Shown: positions 37,601-48,039 of the stretch, piece after piece | How positions within the stretch are numbered: position 1 is the stretch's first letter | Layout of the letters: every line of letters starts with the position of its first letter | Assembly (NCBI GenBank): GCA_024509875.1 | Contig: JAMPIV010016258.1 | Location: 124,001 to 188,000, forward strand | Origin: Oreohelix idahoensis | Taxonomy: Eukaryota > Mollusca > Gastropoda > Stylommatophora > Oreohelicidae | DNA length: 64,000 bases | Direction of reading: 5' to 3' | Program-made: the position numbers and the translations under genes | The notes under the pieces: model-generated | Database searches by the model: none | What the model was told of the DNA's origin: nothing | What the model saw: the letters and a program-made list of their open reading frames with translations, nothing else

Positions 37601-40600
37601 TCAAGTTGAGGAAACTTCACTATACTAGGTCCATCTTCAAGAGATGGGGAGTGACAAGTTCACTTTCATGCTGCCTTTGCCTTCCACAACTTAACAACGT
37701 TGTAAGGCACCCATTTACAGCTGGGTAGACTGGAGTGTGACACTACCGTGTTTCGAGCCCGGCACCCTCGTTGCGAGAGGCCATTTGATTGAATAAATGA
37801 ACGAATGAATGAGGATTGAATAAATGGTTGAATGAATTGTTGAATGAATGAATCAACGATTGAAGGAGTTGAATGAATGAATGAAATATTTAAAGAATGA
37901 ATGAATGACCTGCAGAATATAACTAATGACAGCCTATACAGATGGATAGGACGTGCCTTCAGTAAGCACCCAACCAGTATAACCAAACATGACATTCACT
38001 GGAACACACAGGGGAATAGAAGAGCGGGAAGGCCATGGAGAACTTTTGAAGAGGAAATTAAGGTAGCGGGGATTTTGTTTGCACAGCTTAAAAAAAAACG
38101 GCCTAAATATATAAATCGGCGACAAGCAACAGTTACATAACGACAAGGAATGATGAGAAAAACTAGGACTGGTTAATTAAGTAGGTTTAAGTCTTACTTG
38201 GTCACGTGGTGTTCCACACGTACTGGTCCCACTTCCGCTACCATCACCGAGTGACCCGGACTCCTGACCCATGGTCGCTGATGGGTTACTGCCTCCTGGT
38301 AGACACAACAGCGGCCCACCCAACGGTGGCGTGAGGCTGTAGGTGGTGTCCATAAAGTGAGCTGACCCTGGTCGTATTTGTGATGGTGATGACGAGTTTG
38401 GGTAGACGTGTTCGTCAAGAGAACTGGGTTCCATGCTGTTGTCCCAATCGATGGACATGGCATCTGCACGAAAGAAGCATTGATCAATGAGCAAAGAAAT
38501 GGATTATGTAAACATGAAGGTGAGGACAGCACATAGAAACATCTGCACACTTAGTAAATACGCATATGTATTTGACTGGTTAAAGCAACGATAGACATAT
38601 ACACACATAGACACACATACTTATATCAACGTTCCTACCATTAAGACCACTATTCCCGCTAACTCCGCTATTAATTGAGGGATTTTTATTTTCCTGGTTA
38701 CCGTTCTTGCTGTTGTTGGCTGACTTCTTCAGTCGCGCTCTGTTGTTCTGAAACCACACCTGTAACCAAATAAGGCAAAAAATATAAAAGTTTAGGGTTA
38801 AAAATGTCTAGATAGTTTTCTTTATAAAATATGGGAACAATAAAAATAACTATCTACAGAGAATTTAACAGGTGGTGGATCTGATGATCAGAAATAGTCC
38901 TCCCTTCAGACAAGTGTTTCAATCCTTTTATATCCTGACATTCGGGAGGGGGGAAGGGAGAAGGGGGGGGGGGAGAGAGAGAGAGAGAAGAGCGTTCCGC
39001 TTAGATCATCACTCAAATAAAATAAAAAAATGGTTGAATTTTTAATTTGACCCTCGCTGGGTGTTGAACCCACTTCACCTTACTCATGATTCCAACTCAA
39101 GTTTCAGAATGGCAGAAAAGTCTCGATCTACAATGTAGGTAATCCCAAGAAGTCTTTTAACGTGGTATTGACTGCGAAACACCAAGAAACCCAGCAACCC
39201 TAGTTAAACAACAAGAACTGCAACCTCTGTTGCCATTTCCAAATGGGTTATTTTCTCTTGATTTGTTTTTCTTCATTCTACCACCTTGAAAAGCGTCCTA
39301 TTGGTAGAGTGGATTTAGCGTTGGCCTCTGGCGGCAAAGGTATCGGGTTCAAAACACGCTCTGGTCTACCTAGCTGTAAATGGGTACCTGACTCTGCTCT
39401 TGAGATAGGGAAAAAGGAAGGAAACTGGTCAATCTACCTCTTGAAGCTGAGACCGAGTATAGTGAAGTCTCTAACACTTCATTTCCCTGCGGCTGTATCT
39501 GCTAGGGGGACTATGTTTAGTTTTAGGCCTTTAACTTATTCACGCAAGGTTCTCCTGTACCGGGCCGTCCGCCCAAGGTCCTTCTACGTATCTCTTCTTA
39601 ATCGCTGTCATCTCTGTCGACATGAAGGGAATGAAGAAGACATAGACAGATCTTTAGCTGATGGCACCAGACATGTAAGACTTGGCATACGTTAGTTGAA
39701 GGCCCATGCTCCTTTGGGAATTTAAAAGTGAAAGAAGAAGAAGTTCGAACGAGACAAGTCCAGTGGAACAAGTTATGAGAAGAAGACGCTGGTGGTAGAT
39801 AGGACACACCTTGAAGAAATCTGTTGACAGCATTATCAACCTGTTCATGTTCTGGAGTTTCCTGGCAGAGGAGGTGGATGGAGACAGAGAAACACACAGG
39901 GAAGGGAAATGAAGACAGATGTGTTAGGAATAAACTTACTTATTCGTTCTTCTTCTACCGTGAGGTGTAGAGGTTTGTAAGAGAGAGAGAGCGCCAGACT
40001 ATCCTATCGGCTGTCTTCCTCCTGGCCTGGTTCCATTCTAGTCCTCGGTCCTTCAAAGATTGTCTAATGTTGTCCTGTCAGCGAACTTTGGGTCGTCCTG
40101 GAGGTCTGGATCCCTGGCCCTTTGTTTCCCATGCTTGTCGTGGTGGCCGATCTTCTCCCATTCTGCAGACATGGCCAGACCATCTTAGTTGGGACTGTTC
40201 TACTTGGGTCTGCAGGGGTTGGGTTTTCAGGTCTTGACGTATCGTCTGGTTGCGGACCATGTCTCTTCTTGTTACTTCAACCACCTTCCTCAGATACCTC
40301 ATTTCTGGGGTTGGTAAGGAATAAACAAGTCATGGAAAGACCTTGAACGGATGGTATATGATAGGAGGACTTGACATAAATTTGTTGAAGGTGTATGCTA
40401 TTGATGAGTTGAAGGGTAAAGAATCAATGAATGAATGGATGGATCTCTATCCACTTACTTGAACAACCCTCTTTTTCAGGTTGATGTGGGTTGCTATCTT
40501 CTCCAGCTCATTACCATCTGGGTTGCTGTCTCTTAAAAAGCGGTCCTGGAGAAACTTGATCTGAGCCTCTGTGTATGAAGTTCGATTCCTCTTTGCTTTC

Positions 40601-43600
40601 TTCGGTGGCTGTTGTCCATCTGAATAAGGTTTTAGGAACAAAAAAAGTTCAAATGTGGTTACTATTTTCTCACACCTTTTATGCGTAATCTACTAAGTCA
40701 GGGAGGGGAAATACGTTCGCCAATCGACACATTTTGCGAATTGGATTATTCGAGTGTGTGCTCTGAAAATACATATAATGATTTAGCCATCATCATCAGT
40801 TGCCATCTCTATATCGGCTGCAATGAATCTCCAACATCTTCTGTCTCTTGTCTTGATGGCGCACTCTGATTTACTCTTTCCAGTATATCTCTTGATGTTA
40901 TGGTGCACTCTGATAGACACTTTCTTGCCCATCTCTTGATGTTATCTTCCCACTTATTGCGCTGTCTTCCTCTTGCACGTTTGCCTTCAACTCTTTCTTC
41001 TATTATGGTCTTAGGTGTTGTGCCTTTGTACGTGAACAAAATATGTTAGTTGTCTAATTTTATCTCCTTCATTAATTCTCTTTTCATTCTTAAGTTTTCT
41101 GATATATCCAGCCAATCACGAAGCTCGTAAATAAATTGTTATTGTTATTGCTGATCAGAATCGACGTCACTGCACTCCGGGCAAACCAAAAGGTGTTCAG
41201 TCTCCCTCAGCAAATGTCGAAGTGTATGAATGCTAATTGTTCCGGTTGCGCACTTGTTGTATACACGCCAGATGCGTCCTCTCATATGTCCATCCCTGCA
41301 GGTTTTACGTTTGATGCCAAGTTCCAGCAATCTTAGCCGTGATGATTCATCGATTGCAGTATCATTCTCTAATAGACGAACATGAATTGCCCTCAGTATT
41401 TCTCTCTTGAAGCTAGTCTGTCAGCTCTTTCATTGCCGCTTACCTCTGCATGACCAGGACAGTAGATCCATAGTAGTTCTTGAAGATTCTATGGAGGTTT
41501 TCATTCATATCGGAGCCATCCATTTAGGACCTTTCGGATAATTGCAGGCACTTTTAAGAACTAAAGACGTAACACACTGAAGGATTCTTTCATTTCGATA
41601 TAATTCAACAATCCTGCGAAATTCAAATATTCACACAAATTTAACTGGTCAGACAGACAGACTGCAAAGTTTCACATTGAACTGTATTTATCGCTAAGCT
41701 TTCTTGATTTGTGTGATTCTATTAATAAGAATATCTTCACTTTCAGTCATTTCTGACTATAGGAGCGTACCACCGAAACAAGTCTCGGTGGCATGAGGTT
41801 CGGATAAAGAGGTCAAAGCTGTTGCCCATGCAGGATGCCCCTGCTGACATAGTCAGAGGAACGGTCTGGCTGTTAGTCTATCACCAGTAGCAACGACCTG
41901 TCATCAGTAGGTTTAGCAACGACCTGTCATAAGTAGGATTACCGTAACAGCTCCCGTTTATGTATTAGCTCTAGAATTGCCACATCCAACTATGAGCTTT
42001 TTAACTGCAACAACTTTAATATACGCTATTGGAGCTGGAATTACCGCGGATGCTGGCACCAGACTTGCCCTCCAATAGATCCTCGTTAAAGGGTTTAAAG
42101 TCTACTCATTCCAATTACGGTTGACATTCGCCACACCTGTGACCTGACTGAAATCCTACTGCCCACCCAGAAACTAAGCCATAAGGGGTTGTCCACATAT
42201 GACGACACGCAATTATTCCAATTTGTCTTCTTCTGCGTTCAGTTTTTAGTCATGCTAAATCTGCAGGCCTGTCACCAGGATGAAGTCCACAGTCTTTTCC
42301 ATGTCGCGCGGCAGCCCCAAAGCTTCTGCTGGAGCTCAGCGCCCCCTGGCCAAGTAAGACGTCGTGGGTCATCATGGGTTAGGCAGTTTTTGAGAATGTG
42401 TTCGGGGGATGCCAGTGCCACATGGACATTCATTTGTGTGAGATATCCTGAGGCGATAGAGATGGCCTAGTAGTCTGCAGTGTCCAGTTCTCAGGCTGTT
42501 GGTGTTTGTTTAGTTGGTGAATTGGGTCATCTCTACTAATGTATCACCTTCCTCCTTCCACTGATGTTTGTACTTGTTGTGGATGATTTTTTTTAGCTTC
42601 TCGATAGGGCAATGGGTGGCTGAATTGTTGCATTTTACTGCCAATTTCTATTTTTTTTAACTCCCTTCCCCCTTTGTCACAGTTCGTCACAAAACCCAGA
42701 CCACCCCTTCCCCCCCCCCTTCCCCGGCCAGAATTAATAAATTGTACTGGAGACAAAAGGTTGTAGAGAGACATGATCTCCTACGCCACTAGGCATGGTA
42801 CTTGAAGAAGACAAAGACTTCCAATATTACTTAAATAGTGATGCCACTGTTTTGGACTTGTGCCAGAGCAATGTTGGGTGCCCTCTCTTCCCCCTCCCCC
42901 CCCCCCCTTTTCCCCCCCTCAAATACAGGTACCCTGGTCAGCCTGTCCGTTTACCTATTTATCTTACCTGAATTCTCACCGTTGACCATGTCCCTGTAGT
43001 GATTAGTACAGTAGATGTCAGTTCCGTTGACCAGGTGATATTTTTCGTTATTTCCAAGCTGTCGTTTACATATCTGTGGATAAAAGGCACAAGAGACAAA
43101 TCAACAGCGGTTAGTGACCCTGACACCATCACCAAAACTGCCATGACATGGACTCCAGACGGAAAGCGAAAGCAGAGGTAGGTCAACAGTCACTTGGTAG
43201 AGAACTGTAGAGGCAGAGATGCTAAGCATGAAGCACTGCTGGAGCATCATACGAAGGATGACAGCCCACCGAGAAAAGGGGAAACAATTTGTTGCTGACC
43301 TACAAGACGCCATCAGGCGTGATGGTCACTGGTTGGTTTGTCAGTCAGCGGCCATAGACCAACAAGAAGAAGAAAGTCATCAATGCCGCGTGCTGTTTCC
43401 CGGGGGATGTACTGTCAGATAAAGAAAGAACATAATAACTGCTCCCTCAAGCATGTCCTATAAGGCGGCTAATATGAGGTTGTGCGTGGAAGCTGGCAAC
43501 CTCATCATTTACAGCTGCAGAGATCGCCCCATGCTCCACATGGAGCAAATAGAAAATAATGATGATGGTTTTATTAAATGGAACATGTGGTTTAACCTTT

Positions 43601-46600
43601 AGGTGGAATAAGCCATTACAAAAAAAACACATGGAGAAGACAACTGGATACACAGGTGAAAATGATGAGGAAAACATGGAAAGAACTTGAGAGGGTGGCA
43701 CAAGACAGGAAGACTTGGCATATGTCTGTTGAAGGCCTATGCTCCTTGGGGAGCTAAAGGGTATTGATTGATTTATTGAAATAGGCGGTTGCCTAGGGCT
43801 GCAAAATTTGAGGGGTGGCGAAAATCGAGTTGGCAAAACAATTGGTATAAATAGAAAAACTTTCTACTTTCCCAGAATAAAAATGTTTTATTCTTTGTGG
43901 CCCTTCTACATCATTGTAAATAAGCATGTAAGTATTTGTGTGTATATATACAGTATATATAATTCTGGAGGTGTCGCACAAATTAAACACACCCCCCTCC
44001 CCCCCAAAAAGGTACAAATGGAGATTAAAGAGAGAAAGTTGAGAAGATTTAGTACATTCTCAGGAAATAACCTAGTAGTATAACTAGGACAAGGTGATAT
44101 CCTATCACCTTACCTCTTCATACTCCTTATGGACGATGTCATCAAGGCATGTAAGGAGAGAACAAGAAAGTATTCAGTGGGGTACTGGAAGATGAGACAG
44201 GTCTATATTTCGGAGCTGGCATTTGCTGATGATGTTGCCCTGATTGCTAAATCAGAGGCACATCTCCAATCCAACCTGCAAGTCTGGAAGGAAGAGCTGG
44301 AGAAGAGAGGGATGGTCATAAGCAGCTCTAAAACAAAATCCATGGTGATATCACGAGAAGAAAGAAAACATCAGATTAAGTTGGGAGAACAGGTCCTGGA
44401 GCAGGTCGACCACTTTAAATATCTCGGAGCTATTATAGACCGAAAGGGAGGCATCAAAGAAGAGTTGGCCACTCGAAAAGCAGCGGCTGGGAGACTTTTT
44501 CAGGCCATAAATCGTGTATTCCTCAGCAAGAAAGAGGTTGGTAAGAAAACGAAGATGGCTGTGTACCGCTCCACCTATGTCCCAGTCTTGACATATGGAT
44601 GCGAGTCGTGGGCAATGACTACAACCCACAAAAGCCAGATCCAAACCTCAGAAATGAGGTATCTGAGGAAAGTGGTTGAAGTAACAAGAAGAGACATGGT
44701 CCGCAACCAGACGATCCGTCAAGGCCTAAAATCCCATCCGCTGCAGACCCAAATAGAACAATCCCAACTAAGATGGTTTGGCCATGTCTGCAGAATGGGA
44801 GAAGATCGGCTACCACGACAAGCATAGGAAACAAAGAGCCAGGGATCCAGACCTCCAGGACGACCCAGAGTCCGCTGGGAGGACAACATTAGACAATCTT
44901 TGAAGGACCGAGGACTAGAATGGAACCAGGCCAGGAAGAAGACAGCTGATAGAATGGTCTGGCGCTCTCTCTTCCAAACCTCTACACCTCACGGTAGAAG
45001 GGGAACGACTAAGTAAGTAAGTAAGTATAACTAGGCATATCCTTGTCTGGAACCCGTAGGGGAATAAAAGAATGGGGCAGCCAAAAAGAATACAAAGAAG
45101 AATCGCCATTATCACCACCACTTATCAGCTCCCCACAGAGCATAGACCTTCGACAACTTCAGGCCAAGTTTTATGATCATGTGACATTCTTTCTAGGTCT
45201 ATCCACGTCATTTTTTTCTCGGTTGTGTTTTATTTTTATTTATTACTATTATTTTTTTTTAACGAAAAAGAAGGAGAGCAAACTAACATCGTATGATCTT
45301 CATTTACCTCCGCTCATCCACCTTTTTGTTCAACCCTGTTCAACCTAATTGTCGGTTATAATTAGGGTATTTAATGTAATCTTATCTTCAATATTGTGCT
45401 ATATTCAAATACCTAACCTGTACTGTTGGTGAAGATAATTTACATCAAAATTTGTTTTCTTACTTTCTTACATTTACAATGTACAACATTTTGTTAACGG
45501 TAGTTTTCACGTGTCGTGTTGTTTGTAATATTTTATTGATTTTCATTACATTATGAGTAGTGTGTTTTTAATGTTTCGAAGTGTTGTTTCTTTTATTTCA
45601 TAGTGTGTCTATTTTTGTTTTTTAATTAAGTATTAGAACATATTTACTATTTTCTTGAGCTTGTTTTTCTTAAATAGTTTTATTATTATTATCATTATGA
45701 TTACTAATATTGCCACTATTATTCCGCATAAGTAACAAGAAGAGACATGGTCCGCAACCAGACGACATGTCAAGGCCTAAAAACCCAACCCCTGCTGACC
45801 CAAGTATAACAGTCCCAACTAAGATGCTTTGGCCATGTCTGCAGAATGGGAGAAGATCGGTTGCCACGGCAGGTATGGGAGGCTAAGAGCCAGGGATCCA
45901 GACCTCCAGGACGACACAGAGTCCTTTGGGAGGACAACATTAGACAATCTCTGAAGGACCGAGGACTAGAATGGAACCAGGCCAGGAGGAAGACAGCCGA
46001 TAAGATAGTATGGCTCTCTCTTCCAAACTTTTACAGCTCACGGTAGAAGAGGAACGACTAAGTAAGTAAGTAAGTATTACGCGTACGTCGAGAAGGGCGT
46101 GTTTATCCTCCAACGTGCCACCGGAAACAAAAACCTCATACAGGAGCCTGTATCGTTAACATGAACTTGAGGGTGGCAGTAGTTCCATTCCTTCTTTGTC
46201 TCCTCATAGATCCATGAGAACTACACGGGCATAATGGTGGTTGCAAGTGACAAACTAAAGGATAAACCATCATCATCATCACCACCATCACCATCATCAC
46301 GATCATCACCACCATCACCACGATCATCACCACGATCATCACCATCATCATCATCATCACCATCATCACCACCATCATCACCATCATCACGATCATTACC
46401 ACCATCACCGTCATCACGAACATCACCACTATCACCATCATCACCACCACCATCATCACCATCATCATCACCATCATCACTACCATCATCATCATCACCA
46501 TCAGCATCATCATCATCACCATCATCATCACCATCATCATCATCATCACCACCATCACCATCATCACCATCATCATAATCATCATCACCATCATCACTAC

Positions 46601-47096
46601 CATCATCATCATCACCACCATCACCACCATCACCATCATCACCACCATCACCACCATCATCATCACCACCATAATCATCCCCATCACCATCATTACCACC
46701 ATAATCATCACCATCACCATCATCATCATCATTACCACCATAATCATCATCATCATCATAATTTTCCTTTACGTTCCCTACAGAACATGCAGTCATCACT
46801 GCAGCTGGTCCCCTTACATAAAGACTGCACCAAATATTCACATGCTCGAGCAGACGTGGTTTCTGTGGCAGTTTGTTTGACATGATAAGGTTGCCAGTAC
46901 CAACCACAACTTTATATTAGTCGCCATGTTCGCCATGAAATCACAGAAACAACCGTGTATTCGATACTATTTCTACTATAAACTCACCTTGCACAGAAAA
47001 CAGGCTATATGGTATCGATGCTGTCCTGCCACTCTCATCCAGTCCTGCTCTCGTTTGAACTGAAGGGAACATTTCACACAGGACAATCCGAATAGT
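33704..47096 (-). CDS. Lhx6/8: LIM-homeodomain transcription factor, Lhx6/8 (Arrowhead) type, 5' partial
   Basis: Six exons on the - strand: 47096-46988, 43073-42968, 40619-40459, 38759-38639, 38463-38198 and 34636-33704 (stop TAG). All have GT/AG sites and matching phases, giving 564 aa without the N terminus. The first two exons make a complete LIM zinc domain, C-x2-C-x19-H-x2-C-x2-C-x2-C-x19-C-x2-H. CKRQL followed by HY-DM resembles LIM2 of Lhx6/8. The homeodomain spans exons 3-4 and is split before VWFQN, the common 46/47 intron site; DSNPDG-LE-IA and VWFQNNRARLKK are closest to Awh/Lhx6/8. The tail of ~395 aa is rich in Ser, Gly, His, Asn and Gln and is much longer than in vertebrate Lhx6/8. 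Known family role: nuclear DNA-binding regulator of neuronal and ectodermal identity, with LIM domains binding LDB cofactors. LIM1 lies outside the window or in an exon I did not detect. Lmx is the main alternative subgroup. Confidence 0.85.
34715..34928 (+). repeat. 26-bp minisatellite, 8 copies, near a splice acceptor
   Basis: The unit is AACATTGAGTCTGAAACATC + GAAAAC. It ends ~80 bp from the acceptor of the last LIM-HD exon. Confidence 0.9.
35030..35317 (+). mobile_element. LINE family A 3' end feeding into an (AATG)n tract
   Basis: RRPRITWKTELE and then a MAQDR...SLWSLGR-like end with stops, followed directly by GCATGAATGAATGAATGAAT. Confidence 0.55.
35318..35895 (+). repeat. (AATG)n microsatellite with higher-order structure
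   Basis: Tetranucleotide tract with a repeated ~56-bp composite (ATGAAGGAATGAATGAGTGT ATGAATGAGTGAGTGC). Confidence 0.95.
35896..36174. other. Unassigned intron stretch
   Basis: No feature recognised. Confidence 0.3.
36180..36292 (+). repeat. 21-bp tandem repeat, 5 copies
   Basis: Unit TGATGGATTCTGATGACATA plus T, with one 4-bp insertion. Confidence 0.9.
36298..36415 (-). mobile_element. LINE family A 3' end, antisense, (ATTG)n tail
   Basis: CCAATCAATCAATAATC then GGCCTTCAGGAAACACATGC and CAAGTCACCCTGTCACGTG. Confidence 0.6.
36601..36870 (+). mobile_element. SINE family B, full length
   Basis: tRNA-derived head with A-box-like TGGCGCAGTGGTTAGTGCAC and B box GGTTCGATCCC, spaced as in a tRNA. 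The body matches the inverted copy at 6424-6662 and the 3' end is CCTTTACCTT. A 14-nt G run precedes it. Confidence 0.85.
36871..37560. other. Intron stretch with simple runs and an unassigned repeat-like block
   Basis: G run at 36889-36897, (TG)n at 37433-37455, G run after 37460. The block 37085-37200 (TAGTCGCTTTTTACGACACG, TTCGGGCCCCGG) looks repeat-derived, but I cannot place it. Confidence 0.35.
37565..37790 (-). mobile_element. SINE family C
   Basis: Body with GGAAACTTCACTATACTAGG and CCATTTACAGCTGGGTAGAC. The head ends CGTTGCGAGAGGCC. Confidence 0.75.
37792..38145 (+). mobile_element. (GAAT)n followed by a LINE C-terminal fragment
   Basis: Simple repeat to ~37905, then WIGRAFSKHPTSITKH and GRPWRTFEEEIK, the GRP..TW..E pattern of non-LTR RT tails. 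It lies ~50 bp from a LIM-HD exon. Confidence 0.5.
38198..38463 (-). other. Lhx6/8: LIM-HD exon: C-terminal tail, part 1
   Basis: 88 codons, phase 1 in and phase 0 out, Ser/Pro/Gly-rich with no recognised domain. Sites are GTGCAG|ATG and GACCAA|GTAAGA. Confidence 0.8.
38639..38759 (-). other. Lhx6/8: LIM-HD exon: homeodomain recognition helix
   Basis: Begins VWFQNNRARLKKSANN after acceptor TTACAG. Asn in WFQN is the invariant DNA-contacting residue. It ends in an Asn/Ser/Gly-rich linker at donor AATG|GTAGG. Confidence 0.9.
38765..39285. other. LIM-HD intron stretch, unassigned
   Basis: A (G)n(GA)n run at 38943-38988. Nothing else recognised. Confidence 0.3.
39287..39527 (+). mobile_element. 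SINE family C, sense
   Basis: tRNA-like head with GCGTCCTATTGGTAGAGTGG and B-box-like CGGGTTCAAAACACG. Body TGTAAATGGGTACCTGACTC and end GAAGTCTCTAACACTTC. Confidence 0.78.
39600..39905 (+). mobile_element. Two LINE 3' fragments with (GAA)n
   Basis: 39605-39745 is a family A end (LADGTRHVRLGIR then GAAGAAGAAG). 39745-39905 is a second piece (the WRWIGH-type segment) out of normal order. Confidence 0.5.
39945..40312 (-). mobile_element. LINE (TAAG-tail family) 3' fragment
   Basis: The - strand encodes MRYLRKVVEVTRRDMVRNQ, QLRWSGHVCRMGED and PPGRPKVR, a stop, then DRGLEWNQARR and HGRR. Lies in the LIM-HD intron, same strand as the gene. Confidence 0.8.
40313..40445 (+). mobile_element. LINE family A 3' end with (AATG) tail
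   Basis: CCTTGAACGGATGGTATATG and TTGTTGAAGGTGTATGC, ending GAATCAATGAATGAATGGAT 14 bp from the homeodomain exon donor. Confidence 0.55.
40459..40619 (-). other. Lhx6/8: LIM-HD exon: homeodomain helices 1-2 and start of helix 3
   Basis: 161 bp. It encodes a basic linker (PPKKAKRNRTSY) and the homeodomain to KKRVVQ, where the donor CAA|GTAAGT follows. Confidence 0.9.
40815..41045 (-). mobile_element. LINE C-terminal fragment, relative of the 15.9-kb minisatellite source
   Basis: The - strand encodes KRARGRQRNKWEDNIKRW, then LSECTITSRD and a diverged second unit (VNQSAPSRQETED). Only about two 44-bp-like units are present. Confidence 0.65.
41130..41535 (-). mobile_element. Non-LTR RNase H / C-terminal fragment
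   Basis: The - strand reads IYCPGHAEVSGNERADRL (RNase H final motif), then broken C-terminal sequence with RLRLLELGIKRKTCRDGHM and ETEHLLVCPEC. Confidence 0.55.
41935..42125 (-). pseudogene. Rearranged 18S rRNA fragment, antisense
   Basis: The - strand reads universal 18S sequence: CCGTAATTGGAATGAGTA, then GGGCAAGTCTGGTGCCAGCA, CCGCGGTAATTCCAGCTCCA and GTTAAAAAGCTCATAGTTGG. It then joins GGCAATTCTAGAGCTAATAC, which in an intact 18S lies several hundred bases upstream. So this is a short chimeric copy, not a working rRNA gene. Confidence 0.88.
42126..42735. other. Unassigned LIM-HD intron stretch
   Basis: Possibly retroelement-derived sequence on the - strand. Contains T, C and G runs at 42585-42725. 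No confident feature. Confidence 0.3.
42738..42815 (+). mobile_element. Non-LTR 3' end with (GAA)n, same family as 1-112
   Basis: TGTAGAGAGACATGATCTCC then GCCACTAGGCATGGTACTTG and AAGAAGAC. Confidence 0.6.
42968..43073 (-). other. Lhx6/8: LIM-HD exon: second half of LIM2
   Basis: Acceptor TCCACAG|ATATGT and donor TTCAG|GTAAGAT, phase 0 in and phase 1 out. It encodes ICKRQL through YCTNHYRDMVNG and completes the second zinc site. Confidence 0.85.
43210..43375 (+). mobile_element. Non-LTR 3' end of the GCGTGATGG type with (GAA)n
   Basis: Encodes HREKGKQFVADLQDAIRRDG and WLVCQSAAIDQQEEES, ending AAGAAGAAG. Confidence 0.55.
43450..43570 (+). mobile_element. Repeat family D, sense, ending (ATG)n
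   Basis: GGTTGTGCGTGGAAGCTGGC, AACCTCATCATTTACAGCTG and GCTCCACATGGAGCAAATAG, then AATGATGATGG. Antisense relatives are at 46765-46910, 48800-48925 and 52335-52480. Confidence 0.5.
43620..43775 (+). mobile_element. LINE family A 3' end
   Basis: TGGAAAGAACTTGAGAGGGT, GGCACAAGACAGGAAGACTT and GTTGAAGGCCTATGCTCC, ending ATTGATTGATT. Confidence 0.65.
44075..45025 (+). mobile_element. LINE (TAAG-tail family), longest copy, with RT catalytic box
   Basis: Starts at the RT segment QGDILSPYLFILLMDD, then AFADDVALIAKSE (the catalytic xADD box), YLGAIIDRKGG, TYGCESWAMTTT and QLRWFGHVCRMGED. A TAG at 44826 interrupts what is a coding codon in sister copies; the C-terminal end and (TAAG)n follow to 45025. 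5'-truncated, RTE/L2-like by sequence. Lies in the LIM-HD intron, opposite strand. Confidence 0.88.
45100..45230 (-). mobile_element. LINE family A 3' end, antisense
   Basis: CAGCTCCCCACAGAGCATAG, CTTCGACAACTTCAGGCCAA and TCTATCCACGTC. Confidence 0.5.
45231..45725. other. Unassigned AT-rich intron stretch
   Basis: T/A-rich. No feature recognised. Confidence 0.3.
45730..46075 (+). mobile_element. LINE (TAAG-tail family) 3' fragment
   Basis: VTRRDMVRNQT, HVCRMGEDRLPRQVWEAKS and DRGLEWNQARRKTADK, then TAAGTAAGTAAGTAAG at 46060. Confidence 0.8.
46266..46762 (+). repeat. ~0.5-kb (ATCACC)/(ATC)n microsatellite
   Basis: Hexamer-rich ATC/ACC tract. It abuts antisense repeat family D on the right. 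Poly-Asp/Met/Ser frames are by-products. Confidence 0.95.
46763..46912 (-). mobile_element. Repeat family D, antisense, next to (ATC)n and a LIM2 exon
   Basis: CCTACAGAACATGCAGTCAT, GCAGCTGGTCCCCTTACATA and CAGTTTGTTTGACATGATAA. Confidence 0.5.
46988..47096 (-). other. Lhx6/8: LIM-HD exon: first half of LIM2
   Basis: Acceptor TTTCAG|ACTATTCGG (phase 2) and donor TGCAAG|GTGAGT. It encodes CVKC, 19 residues, then HIACFLCK, the first zinc-binding half of the LIM domain. Confidence 0.85.
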
Positions 47097-47099
47097 CTG

Positions 47100-48035
47100 A
47101 AATACACGGTCAAGTATTAAGAGGATGAAGAGGTTTTGTGAACAGAAGGAAACATTTCACACATATAAGGAGGGGAAACCTGAGGCCTGTAAACAGTAAA
47201 TAAATTAACAAACAACACACAAAGGTATGTTATCAGGCATCTTTAGTTCCACATGCACTTGTCTGGTTCTTGTCATCAGTTCCATATTATGTCATCAGTT
47301 CCATATTATGTCATCAGTTCCATATTTTGTCATCAGATTGACATTGATGATTTAATCACACCGTTTCAATCCTTCTTTTCTAAGCAAGCACCCATTTAAA
47401 AAAAAATACAATTTCTGAACTTCCTGGTTGTCATGTTTGTTGTTCTCGATGTCTGAAAACCATACTATTAAAGGACGTACTTGACATTAGTTAAATAAGT
47501 GATTGCGTCTTCAGTGTCTGGGTCGTTCACGTGTCCTATAAACCATAGTTATGTGAGCGTCGTGAGAGTGACCTCAGTCTATGTTGCACTTTTTTGGGAG
47601 GAGCAAAATTGGCTGTCTGTTCTTTCACGATTTACTTTCACAGCAAGGTATTGGCGCCGTTTGGGTGGTCTTCGGTTCGATTTCCGGTAAGCCTATCACT
47701 TACACTTTTTTTCTGTTGTCTGGTGTCCTTTTGTGTCTAACAAGTGCCTGTTAATTACCTATATTTATTTATTTAATGACCAAACACAATATTTAATTAT
47801 TACATAAGGAATTAAGATGTTGTTCCTTCCTTCCTTTCTTTCTTTTCTTTCTGTTTTTCTTTATGTGGAACTTTACAGCTACTAAAGTAATGTATTATAG
47901 AAAGAGACAGTATAATTTCTTCACTACTAAAGGCAACACAACTTTTATATTTGTTGCCATTAACTGACAAGATTCTCCACCATCCGACGTCTAATTTCTT
48001 GAATATTCTCAAACAGTTCCTATCGATTTTACTCA
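47100..48035. other. LIM-HD intron stretch, mostly unassigned
   Basis: A short GTCATCAGTTCCATATTAT tandem (about 4 units) at 47275-47330. Otherwise no feature. Confidence 0.35.
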
Positions 48036-48039
48036 AGCC

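Noticed and set aside
41935..42125. Functional rRNA locus
   Set aside because: Only ~190 bp, rearranged and with several changes at universally conserved bases.
46136..46907. Asp/Gly- and Met/Val-rich frames
   Set aside because: By-products of the (ATCACC)n tract.
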